Part shown: piece by piece, positions 43,897 to 51,404 of the stretch | Layout: each line of letters opens with the position of its first letter | Position numbering within the stretch: position 1 is the first letter of the stretch | The notes under the pieces: generated by a model | What the model saw: the letters and a program-made list of their open reading frames with translations, nothing else | Told to the model about the DNA's origin: nothing | Databases searched by the model: none | Position numbers and translations under genes: made by a program | NCBI GenBank assembly: GCA_040902885.1 | Contig: JBBDWK010000107.1 | Coordinates: 1 to 63,320 of the forward strand | Direction: 5' to 3' | From: JBBDWK01 sp040902885 | GTDB taxonomy: Bacteria > Acidobacteriota > Terriglobia > Bryobacterales > Bryobacteraceae | DNA: 63,320 nucleotides

Positions 43897-44688
43897 ATGT
43901 GGGGACAGATGACGGTCCCGGTCAACCTGATTCTCGGATTCCTGGCAGTTCTGGCGCGCGTCTCCGGGGCCTTCCTCTTCGTCCCGCTACCGGGAATGAA
44001 GCAGGCGCCGGCCATCGCGCGCATCGTGCTGTCGCTGTCGGTCGCCACAGTCGTCTGGGTGGCGAGGCCCGGCACGCTGGCGACGCACGAATTTGCGATC
44101 GGCGAGCCGGTGGCGCTGATTCTCTCCGAGGCCGCCTTGGGGATCTCGATTGGCGTAGCGGTGGCCCTGTTGGGCGAATGCCTTTCCCTGGCGGCCCAGA
44201 TGATCGGACTACAAGCCGGCTTCTCTTATGCTTCCACCATCGATCCCACGAGCGACGCCGATAGCGGCGTACTTCTGGTGTTCTCCCAATTGGTCTCCTG
44301 GTGGCTGCTCTTCGCGACCGGATTCGAGGCTTATGTGATCCGGGCCTTCGCGCGCAGCTTCGAGTTGTATCCCCCAGGCGGCTTCGCCGTTCAAGGCGCG
44401 GCGGTGGAAGCGGTTCTTCGCCTGGGATCGGTGGTGCTGGCGGCGGCCTTCCGCCTGGCGCTTCCCATCCTGGCCATGCTGGTCCTGGTGGATGTGACTT
44501 TCGCCCTGCTGGCGCGCGTGAACGCGCATTTGCAGCTCCTCTCACTGGCTTTTCCGGTGAAGCTGCTGGCTTCCATCGCGTTGCTGGCCATGCTGGCGGG
44601 AGCGTTTCCCAAAGTATACGGAGATGCCGCCGCGCAGGCTGCCTCCACCATCTCTCGTATCGCGGGCGCCGGGCGGGAGGGGCGATGA
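43897..44688 (+). CDS. fliR: flagellar export gate protein FliR
   Basis: Product of 263 aa with several membrane helices. FLAVLARVSGAFLFVPLPG, GECLSLAAQMIGLQAGFSYAS and the downstream LALPILAMLVLVDVTFALLARV are typical. FliR completes the FliP5Q4R1 channel. It begins after fliQ and is followed 3 bp later by flhB, a usual order. Confidence 0.93.
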   Translation: MWGQMTVPVNLILGFLAVLARVSGAFLFVPLPGMKQAPAIARIVLSLSVATVVWVARPGTLATHEFAIGEPVALILSEAALGISIGVAVALLGECLSLAAQMIGLQAGFSYASTIDPTSDADSGVLLVFSQLVSWWLLFATGFEAYVIRAFARSFELYPPGGFAVQGAAVEAVLRLGSVVLAAAFRLALPILAMLVLVDVTFALLARVNAHLQLLSLAFPVKLLASIALLAMLAGAFPKVYGDAAAQAASTISRIAGAGREGR

Positions 44689-44691
44689 AGC

Positions 44692-45753
44692 ATGGCGGGC
44701 TATGGCGAACGAACGGAGCAGCCCACTCAGCGGCGCATCGAGAAGGCGCGCGCCGATGGGCGGTTTCCATTCAGCCGCGAGTTCGTAAACGCGCTCCAGT
44801 TCCTGGCGTGTGTCTGGCTGGTAGTGGGATTCGGCTCTCAATGGTTCCATCACGCGGCCTCCGGATTTCGCGGTTTTCTCCAGGAGGCGGTACGCGCCGA
44901 AGTGACGCCTCTGCAGATACAAAGGCTGTTCGGCGCTTCCGTGCGGGCTGTTTTTTTGCCGCTGGTCTTCGCGGGATTGGCGGTCACGGCGTTTACCGTG
45001 GGAGTGCAACTCGCCCTTACTCAGTTCGGCCTTTCCGCAAAACGCCTCGCCCCGGACCTCAAACGTCTCTCGCCCATGCAGCGCCTGCGCGAGCTGCCGC
45101 GGCAGAACACATGGCAGTTTCTGCAGGCGCTGGTCCTGTTGCCGTTGTTCTGTCTGGTGGTCTTCCTGGTGGTCCGCGAGAATCTGGGCGCATTCCTGAA
45201 ATTGCCGTACCAGGGCGTGGCGGCAGGGCTCGGGGTGGTGGCTTCCTCGCTCGAGCAGTTGCTGTGGCGCGCGTCGCTCCTGTTTCTGGCATGGGGCGTG
45301 TTGGACTTGATGCGTACGCGGAGCCGCTATTGGAAAGAACTCCGCATGAGCAAGCAGGAGATCCGCGAGGAGGCGAAGGAGGCCGAAGGCAATCCGCAGA
45401 TGAAGGGCCGCATCCGGCGGCTGCAACGCGATCTGGCGCGCAGGCGCATGATGCGCGAAGTGCCTACGGCCACGGCGGTCGTCGTCAATCCCACCCATTT
45501 CGCGGTCGCCATTCGTTACTCCATGGAATCGGGCGCCGCGCCGGTGGTGGTGGCCAAAGGCAAGAACTATCTGGCGCTGCGCATCCGCAAGCTGGCCATC
45601 GAGAACCAGGTGCCGATCGTCGAGAACCCGCCGCTCGCGCAATCGCTCTACAAGTCGGTGGACGTGGGGCAGGAAATCCCGCCCGCGCTCTACCGCGCGG
45701 TGGCCGAAATTCTGGCCTATATCTACACGCTGACGCAGGGCAGACGCCGATGA
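44692..45753 (+). CDS. flhB: flagellar export switch protein FlhB
   Basis: Product of 353 aa. Opens ERTEQPTQRRIEKARADGRFPFSREF, four membrane helices, and a C-terminal cytoplasmic domain with the NPTH autocleavage site (N at residue 266). The domain continues KGKNYLALRIRKLAIENQVPIVENPPLAQ. Cleavage at NPTH switches export from hook to filament proteins, the event that would free FlgM. Confidence 0.96.
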   Translation: MAGYGERTEQPTQRRIEKARADGRFPFSREFVNALQFLACVWLVVGFGSQWFHHAASGFRGFLQEAVRAEVTPLQIQRLFGASVRAVFLPLVFAGLAVTAFTVGVQLALTQFGLSAKRLAPDLKRLSPMQRLRELPRQNTWQFLQALVLLPLFCLVVFLVVRENLGAFLKLPYQGVAAGLGVVASSLEQLLWRASLLFLAWGVLDLMRTRSRYWKELRMSKQEIREEAKEAEGNPQMKGRIRRLQRDLARRRMMREVPTATAVVVNPTHFAVAIRYSMESGAAPVVVAKGKNYLALRIRKLAIENQVPIVENPPLAQSLYKSVDVGQEIPPALYRAVAEILAYIYTLTQGRRR

Positions 45754-45790
45754 GACGGCCGTATCCGGAACCGCGGGAGGTTCCCTCCGC

Positions 45791-47872
45791 ATGACGCCGC
45801 ACAAAGCGCTCTCCTCTCCGGCGGCGCTCTCCCGGGCGGGACTGGGCGAGCTGGGCGTGCCCATCGCCGTCCTGGTCATCGTGCTGATCATGATCACGCC
45901 CGTTCCGGGCTTCCTGCTGGACCTCCTGATCTCGGCCAATATCACCGTCTCGGTGATCGTGCTGCTGGTGGCCATGTACATCCGGCGGCCGGTGGAGTTC
46001 AGCGTTTTCCCCACCACGCTCCTGCTGATGACGCTGTTCCGCCTGGCGTTGAACGTATCCTCGTCGCGGGCCATTCTTCTGAACGGCAACATGGGCACGG
46101 CCGCCGCTGGCGATGTGATTGAAGCCTTCGGCAGCTTCGTGGTGGGCGGCAATTACGTGGTCGGCGTGGTGATCTTCCTGGTGCTGATCGCCATCCAGTA
46201 CGTGGTCATCAACCACGGCGCGGTGCGCATCTCCGAGGTGACGGCGCGCTTCACTCTGGATGCCATGCCCGGAAAGCAGATGTCCATCGACTCCGATCTG
46301 AACGCCGGGCTGGTGGATGAGACCGAAGCGCGCCGGCGCCGGCAGCAGGTCTCCGCGGAGGCCGAGTTCTACGGGGCCATGGACGGCGCTACGCGCTTCA
46401 CGCAGCGCGACGCGGTGGCCAGCATTCTGATTACCATCATCAACATCTTCGCGGGCTTTCTGATCGGCGTGCTGCAACACGGCATGGACCTCCGGAGGGC
46501 GCTCGAAACCTACACGGTGCTGACCATTGGCGACGGGCTGGTCACGGTGATTCCCGCTCTGGTGATCTCGATCTCGGGCGGCCTGATCGTCACGCGCGCC
46601 AGCTCCGATTCCCGCATGGGCGTGGACTTCAGCAAGCAACTGTTCGGCGATTCGCAGCCGCTCTTCCTGGCGGGCGGCGCTCTGCTGGCTCTGGCCGCGT
46701 TTCCCGGCCTCCCCAAGATTCCGTTTCTGCTGCTGGGCGGCGGCGTGGTCTATGGAGGCTGGCGGCTCCGGCAAAAAATTGCCGCTGCCGAAATTCCGTC
46801 GCCCTCGGATACCAAAGCCGCGCCCAAGGAAAATCTGGAGGCGCTGCTGCGGGTGGAGCCTTTGGCGGTGGAAGTGGGCCTGGGGCTGGTGAAACTGGTG
46901 GAGGGCGGGTCCAACTCGCAGCTTCTGCGCCGGATCGCCGGCATTCGCCGCCAGCTTGCGTCCGAGCTGGGATATCTTCTCCCCCCCGTCCGCGTGGCCG
47001 ACAATCTGGGGCTGCGCGCCCGCGAATACGCGATCTCTCTCAAGGGCGCCGAGATCGCCCGCTACGAGCTGCAGCCGGGATGCGAGTTGGCCATTGAGCC
47101 CGCGCGCGCCGGTCCGGGCCAAAGCGACAAGCCCCGGATTGAGGGCACGCCAACGCGCGAGCCAGCCTTCGGAATTCCCGCTGTGTGGATTCCTTCGGAG
47201 ATGGCGGAGACGGCGCGCCGCAGCGGGTACACGGTGGTCGACGCAGGAGGCGTGTTGAGCACGCACCTGGCGGAAGCCATACGGCGCCACGCGCATGAGT
47301 TGTTCACGCGGCAGGACGCCAAGCGCGTGCTGGACCGAGTTTCCGAAGAGCATCCGAAGGTAGTGGAAGATTTGGTTCCCAAATTGCTCCCTCTGGCGAC
47401 GGTACAAAAAGTCTTGCAGAACCTATTGAAAGAACGGGTTTCAATTCGGGACGCGGTAACCGTTCTGGAATCGCTGGGCGAAGCGGCCGGCATCACGCGC
47501 AATCCGATCCTGCTTACGGAGTATGTCCGGCAGGCGATTGGGCGGATGGTCGTGAAGCCGTACCTCAGCCCGTCGGGCGAATTGCCGGCGTTCTTCCTCG
47601 ATCCGTCGCTGGAACAGGCCGTGGAATCGGCCATTGAGCACGGCGAGCATGCAAGTCATTTGAACCTCGCGCCGCAGAAAATGCGCGAGATTCTGGAGAG
47701 AATCGGCCGGGCGACCGGCGCGCCGGAAGCGCCTCGGGTCCTGCTGGCAGGCAGCGGAACGCGCTACTTCCTGCGCCAGATGCTCGAAGCTTCCCACGGG
47801 AATCTGTTCGTGCTGTCGCACAGCGAAATCCCTCCGGGATTGAAGGTGAGTTCGCTCGGGATGATTGCGTAA
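45791..47872 (+). CDS. flhA: flagellar export gate protein FlhA
   Basis: Product of 693 aa. The N-terminal 8-helix membrane part contains RRPVEFSVFPTTLLLMTLFRLALNVSS and RFTLDAMPGKQMSIDSDLNAG. The C-terminal cytoplasmic domain docks chaperones and substrates. It is the motor component of the export gate and uses the proton motive force. A 640-aa minus frame over it is a shadow. Confidence 0.96.
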   Translation: MTPHKALSSPAALSRAGLGELGVPIAVLVIVLIMITPVPGFLLDLLISANITVSVIVLLVAMYIRRPVEFSVFPTTLLLMTLFRLALNVSSSRAILLNGNMGTAAAGDVIEAFGSFVVGGNYVVGVVIFLVLIAIQYVVINHGAVRISEVTARFTLDAMPGKQMSIDSDLNAGLVDETEARRRRQQVSAEAEFYGAMDGATRFTQRDAVASILITIINIFAGFLIGVLQHGMDLRRALETYTVLTIGDGLVTVIPALVISISGGLIVTRASSDSRMGVDFSKQLFGDSQPLFLAGGALLALAAFPGLPKIPFLLLGGGVVYGGWRLRQKIAAAEIPSPSDTKAAPKENLEALLRVEPLAVEVGLGLVKLVEGGSNSQLLRRIAGIRRQLASELGYLLPPVRVADNLGLRAREYAISLKGAEIARYELQPGCELAIEPARAGPGQSDKPRIEGTPTREPAFGIPAVWIPSEMAETARRSGYTVVDAGGVLSTHLAEAIRRHAHELFTRQDAKRVLDRVSEEHPKVVEDLVPKLLPLATVQKVLQNLLKERVSIRDAVTVLESLGEAAGITRNPILLTEYVRQAIGRMVVKPYLSPSGELPAFFLDPSLEQAVESAIEHGEHASHLNLAPQKMREILERIGRATGAPEAPRVLLAGSGTRYFLRQMLEASHGNLFVLSHSEIPPGLKVSSLGMIA

Positions 47873-47895
47873 ATGCCCGGGCGGGAGAGACGAAG

Positions 47896-49092
47896 ATGAA
47901 GCTCAAGTCCTATTTCGCAGGAACCATCGAGTCCGCGATCCGCCAGGCTCGCAAGGAGCTGGGGGAAGACGCCATGCTGATGAACTCGCGCAAGGCTCCG
48001 CCGGAGGGCCGGCACCTGGGCGAGTACGAGGTGGTCTTCGCCCTGCCGGACGAGACCGCGCAAGCCGCGCCTGCCGAGGCGGAGGTGCCCGCTCCTCTAT
48101 CCGCGGCGCCAGCGGCCGGCACGGTTCACCTGGCCAACGACATCGCCGGGATTCGGAAGCAGATCGAACGCATGGCTGCCGCCGTCCACCGGTCGAGCTG
48201 CGCGGCGGCCGGCCACTCGCTCCTGCATCCGAGGTCGGCGGAAATCTTCGCCCGCTTGACCGCGGCCGAAGTGGACGGCGAGCTGGCGCTCGAAGTTGTG
48301 CGGCGGCTGGAGTTGCGGCGGCCGGAGAAGCACACCGTGGAAGAGTTGCTCCGCCAGGAGCTGTCGCGGCACTTCGAGGTCTCAGGCGAGCTGGGCGGGA
48401 GTGGTGTGGAGCAGGGGGCCGGACCGCGCGTGATCGCTCTGGTGGGCCCTCCGGGCGTGGGCAAGACGATTACCCTGGCCAAACTGGCGGTCGCCTATGG
48501 CGTGATGGCGCGGCGGCCCACGCAGTTGCTCTCTCTGGACAACTGCCGCATCGCCGCGGCCGAGCAGCTTCGCTGTTACGCGTCAATTCTCGGAGCGGGT
48601 TTCCAGGCGATCGAGACCGTTGGCGCTCTGGCGCAGGCGGTCGAAGAGCACAAGAACAAGGACCTGATCCTGATTGACACGCCCGGCTGCGGCGCCCGGG
48701 ATGTGGGACACGTGGAGGATCTGGCGCGCTTTCTCTCGCACAGGGACGATATCGAGACCCATCTGGTCCTTTCCTGCAACGTCAAGCCGTCCGACCTCTC
48801 CGCCGTATCGGACCGGTTCAGCGTCTGCAATCCGAAACACCTGCTCTTCACGCGTGTGGATGAGACGGCCACGCACGGCACAATCGTGAACGAAAGCGTC
48901 CGGCTGCGTCTGCCGGTCTCCTTCCTAGGCTCCGGGCAGACCGTGCCGGACGATCTGGAGCAGGCCACGAAGGAAAACATCCTGGACCTGATTCTGAACC
49001 GTACGCCAGTCCCGGCCGCAGCTCCCCTCAAGACGAATCCGATGTCAGTGGAAGGTTTGGAACAGGTGGCCGGAAGAAGAGCCACGGCCTGA
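47896..49092 (+). CDS. flhF: flagellar SRP-type GTPase FlhF
   Basis: Product of 398 aa. The N-terminal B domain starts MKLKSYFAGTIESAIRQARKELGEDAML. The GTPase part has the P-loop GPPGVGKT, the SRP-like LDNCRIAAAEQLRCYA, IDTPG and FTRVDET. It sets the cell-pole location and number of flagella, normally with FlhG. No flhG lies between it and fliA here. Confidence 0.94.
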   Translation: MKLKSYFAGTIESAIRQARKELGEDAMLMNSRKAPPEGRHLGEYEVVFALPDETAQAAPAEAEVPAPLSAAPAAGTVHLANDIAGIRKQIERMAAAVHRSSCAAAGHSLLHPRSAEIFARLTAAEVDGELALEVVRRLELRRPEKHTVEELLRQELSRHFEVSGELGGSGVEQGAGPRVIALVGPPGVGKTITLAKLAVAYGVMARRPTQLLSLDNCRIAAAEQLRCYASILGAGFQAIETVGALAQAVEEHKNKDLILIDTPGCGARDVGHVEDLARFLSHRDDIETHLVLSCNVKPSDLSAVSDRFSVCNPKHLLFTRVDETATHGTIVNESVRLRLPVSFLGSGQTVPDDLEQATKENILDLILNRTPVPAAAPLKTNPMSVEGLEQVAGRRATA

Positions 49093-49115
49093 CGGCTCCT
49101 GGCGTACCTGCGACC

Positions 49116-49862
49116 ATGCAGACCTATTCACGCGCGCCAGAGACGCCGCCGGAGCGGAGAGACCAGCTCATTCTCGATCATCTCCCTCAGGTGCGTTTAA
49201 TTGCGCGCCGGATCCACGACCGTCTTCCGGACAGCGTCAACCTCGAGGATCTGATTTCAACCGGCATCGTGGGGCTCATTACAGCCATCGACAACTTCGA
49301 CGCGTCGCTCAACGTGAAGCTGAAGACCTACGCCGAGTACAAGATTCGCGGGGCCATACTGGACAGCTTGCGGGAACTGGACTGGGCGCCCAGGCAGAAG
49401 CGCAAAAAGGCCAAGCAGATTGAAGCCGCCATTGCGGCGGCCGAGCAGGCTCTGGGCCGTGTCCCCGCCGAAGAAGAGGTCGCGCTCCATCTGAAAATTC
49501 CGCTCGAAGATTATCGCGAGTGGCTGGTGGAAGTGCGCGGCGTCAACGTGGGAAGCCTGGAGTTGGCGGGCGGCGACGAGGACGGCCGCGACATGTTGCA
49601 GTTCATCGCGGACAAGGAAGAGGACTGGCCCTCGCACGTTTTCGAGCGGGCCGAACTGCAAAAGCTTCTGGCTCAGGCCATCGAGACGATGCCCTATCCC
49701 GAGCGAACGGTGCTGGGGCTGTACTATCACGAGGAGCTGACGCTTCGCGAGATTGCGAAAGTGATGGACGTGCACGAGTCGCGCGTCTCGCAGTTGAAAT
49801 CGCAGGCGATTCTTCGCCTGCGCGGCTATATGCGGAAACGATGGCCGAACACGAGAAGCTAG
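49116..49862 (+). CDS. fliA: RNA polymerase sigma-28 factor FliA
   Basis: Product of 248 aa. Region 2: PQVRLIARRIHDRLPDSVNLEDLISTGIVGLI and KTYAEYKIRGAILDSLRELDWAPR. Region 4: RTVLGLYYHEELTLREIAKVMDVHESRVSQL. It directs late flagellar gene transcription and is held by FlgM. The next feature is a REPIN with an assembly gap. Confidence 0.95.
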   Translation: MQTYSRAPETPPERRDQLILDHLPQVRLIARRIHDRLPDSVNLEDLISTGIVGLITAIDNFDASLNVKLKTYAEYKIRGAILDSLRELDWAPRQKRKKAKQIEAAIAAAEQALGRVPAEEEVALHLKIPLEDYREWLVEVRGVNVGSLELAGGDEDGRDMLQFIADKEEDWPSHVFERAELQKLLAQAIETMPYPERTVLGLYYHEELTLREIAKVMDVHESRVSQLKSQAILRLRGYMRKRWPNTRS

Positions 49863-49872
49863 GGTATCAACA

Positions 49873-49953
49873 ACCGCTCCCTCACGGTCGCGGCTCTGTT
49901 ACGGAGNNNNNNNNNNACCGTGTGGGAGCGGTTGCGGGCGCGTAAGCAAGCGG
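49873..49953. repeat. REPIN with assembly gap between fliA and fliN2
   Basis: Left arm ACCGCTCCCTCAC then GGTCGCGGCTC (49873-49896). Right arm ACCGTGTGGGAGCGGT (49917-49932) follows ten N. Behind it GCGGGCGCGTAAGCAAGCGG is the second REP variant, identical in its core to the inverted left arm at 43533. The loop length is unresolved. Confidence 0.8.
49907..49916. other. assembly gap (10 N)
   Basis: A run of ten N in the middle of a REPIN between fliA and the second fliN-type gene. The true length is unknown. Confidence 0.95.
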
Positions 49954-49977
49954 CCGGAGAGGCGATAGGAGGAGCGG

Positions 49978-50949
49978 ATGTCGACTGCGGGATCGGACGA
50001 TCAACTGGTAATCAGGCGATGGCTGGCTGAGGAGTGGACGCAGAAGCTCGGCCAGGTGGTCGAGTCCATGACCGAGCAGCGGCCTGAGCTGCTGTGCATG
50101 GCCGAACCGCACGAGGAGATCTCCGAAGCGGACGAGATTCTGTGGTACGAGTTCGTGCTCTCCGCCCCTCCCGGAGCGGCAATCCGCATCGGAGGAATCA
50201 AACAGGCGCGCATGGAGGTCGGGGGCGCCGCGCTGCGGGCGGTCGGCCTGAACGATGCGACCGATGACGACGCTTCCAATACCTATCTGGAGATTCTGAA
50301 TCAGGCGACCTCGGCGGTGGCGCGGACCATTTCCGCGCGGACGAGCCGGGAGGTTTCCTGCGAGCCGGCGCGCGAACCGGCCGCGCCGGCGCAAACCGGA
50401 CAGGGATTGAGCGACTGCGCTGTGGTCGAGATGCGTTTCGGAGATTCCCCTCCGGCGCGTCTCTATCTGGTATTCAGCGCGGCGCTGGAGGCCGGGATTA
50501 CCCCCGGCTCCGCCGCCAAGTATCCAGTTGAGGACAGTGAACTTCCCGCTCACTCGCACACAGGGCCGCCGCAGAGGGCGTCTGACGAGCCGGAGCCGGC
50601 GGAAGCGGACGGGTTCGAGCTTACCGAGCCGATGCTGCATGGCGGCGGAGACCGCGAGCTGACCGATGCCGTGGCCCTGCCCGTAGGATCCAAAACGCTG
50701 GATCTCCTGATGGAGGTGGAGCTTCCCATCAGCATCTCCTTCGGGCGTACCGAACTGCTGCTGCGCGATGTCCTCAAACTGAATTCGGGCTCCATCGTGG
50801 AGTTGAGCCGTACCATCAGCGAGCCGGTCGACGTGGTGATCAACAACTGCGTGATTGCACGTGGAGACGTGGTCGTCGTGGACGGCAACTATGGAGTGCG
50901 CATCAACCAGATCGTCAGCCGGCGCGAGCGGCTGAGCACGATCCGATAA
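49978..50949 (+). CDS. FliN-domain protein with extra N-terminal domain
   Basis: Product of 323 aa. The C-terminal ~80 residues form a SpoA/FliN domain (MEVELPISISFGRTELLLRDVLKL; SGSIVELSRTISEPVDVVINNC; GDVVVVDGNYGVRINQIVSRRERL). The N-terminal ~190 residues are a separate domain containing YLEILNQATSAVARTIS, an ExxN as in CheC/CheX/FliY phosphatases, though the usual leading D/S is not obvious. The linker (~190-240) is acidic. AGGAGG precedes the ATG. Possibly a FliY-like switch protein that takes the place of FliM, by inference. Confidence 0.8.
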   Translation: MSTAGSDDQLVIRRWLAEEWTQKLGQVVESMTEQRPELLCMAEPHEEISEADEILWYEFVLSAPPGAAIRIGGIKQARMEVGGAALRAVGLNDATDDDASNTYLEILNQATSAVARTISARTSREVSCEPAREPAAPAQTGQGLSDCAVVEMRFGDSPPARLYLVFSAALEAGITPGSAAKYPVEDSELPAHSHTGPPQRASDEPEPAEADGFELTEPMLHGGGDRELTDAVALPVGSKTLDLLMEVELPISISFGRTELLLRDVLKLNSGSIVELSRTISEPVDVVINNCVIARGDVVVVDGNYGVRINQIVSRRERLSTIR

Positions 50950-50972
50950 CGAACAAGGAAGGATGGAGAGTA

Positions 50973-51365
50973 ATGGATTGGTTATTGCATCCCTTGGTTG
51001 GCTACGGTCTGGCGGTGGCCGGATGGAGTCTGTGTCTGAGTTTGTTCGTCGGCTTGAAAAGGGAGTCGCGCAGGGCTGAAGAACGGCGCGCGAAGCGGCA
51101 TGCGGAACTGGAGACCTCCGTTGCGGAGTTGAAGGCGCATTGCCAGGCGCTCGACGCCGCGCGCAAAAATCTGGAAGAGCGGCCGGCGCCGGCTCCCCCG
51201 CCGCCGCCGTTCTCCAACGCTTTGAACCTGACCAAGCGGAGCCAGGCGCTGCAACTGCACCGCCGCGGGGACACACCCGAACAGATCGCCAAGTCGCTGA
51301 ACGTGCCGGTGAACGAGATCTGCCTGCTGCTCAAGGTACACCGCCTGGTGCTGTCCCAGTATTGA
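50973..51365 (+). CDS. membrane-anchored coiled-coil protein with HTH-like end
   Basis: Product of 130 aa. One N-terminal membrane helix (VGYGLAVAGWSLCLSLFVGL), an alpha-helical charged region (ESRRAEERRAKRHAELETSV), a Pro-rich hinge, and a C-terminal part ALQLHRRGDTPEQIAKSLNVPVNEICLLLKVHRL that looks like a helix-turn-helix. This plan resembles DUF6115/DUF2802-type proteins found at the end of flagellar operons. Role unknown. Last gene of the plus operon. Confidence 0.65.
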   Translation: MDWLLHPLVGYGLAVAGWSLCLSLFVGLKRESRRAEERRAKRHAELETSVAELKAHCQALDAARKNLEERPAPAPPPPPFSNALNLTKRSQALQLHRRGDTPEQIAKSLNVPVNEICLLLKVHRLVLSQY

Positions 51366-51404
51366 CCCGCGCCGCGCGCGAAGGCGTGTGGTTAAATAAG
51401 CAAC

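Noticed and set aside
45485..47407. 640-aa minus-strand frame opposite flhA
   Set aside because: It is a GC-rich antisense shadow of a strongly conserved flhA; composition is His/Arg/Gln-rich and no domain is visible.
49882..51276. 464-aa minus-strand frame across the REPIN and the FliN-domain gene
   Set aside because: It runs through an N gap and opposes a well-supported gene.
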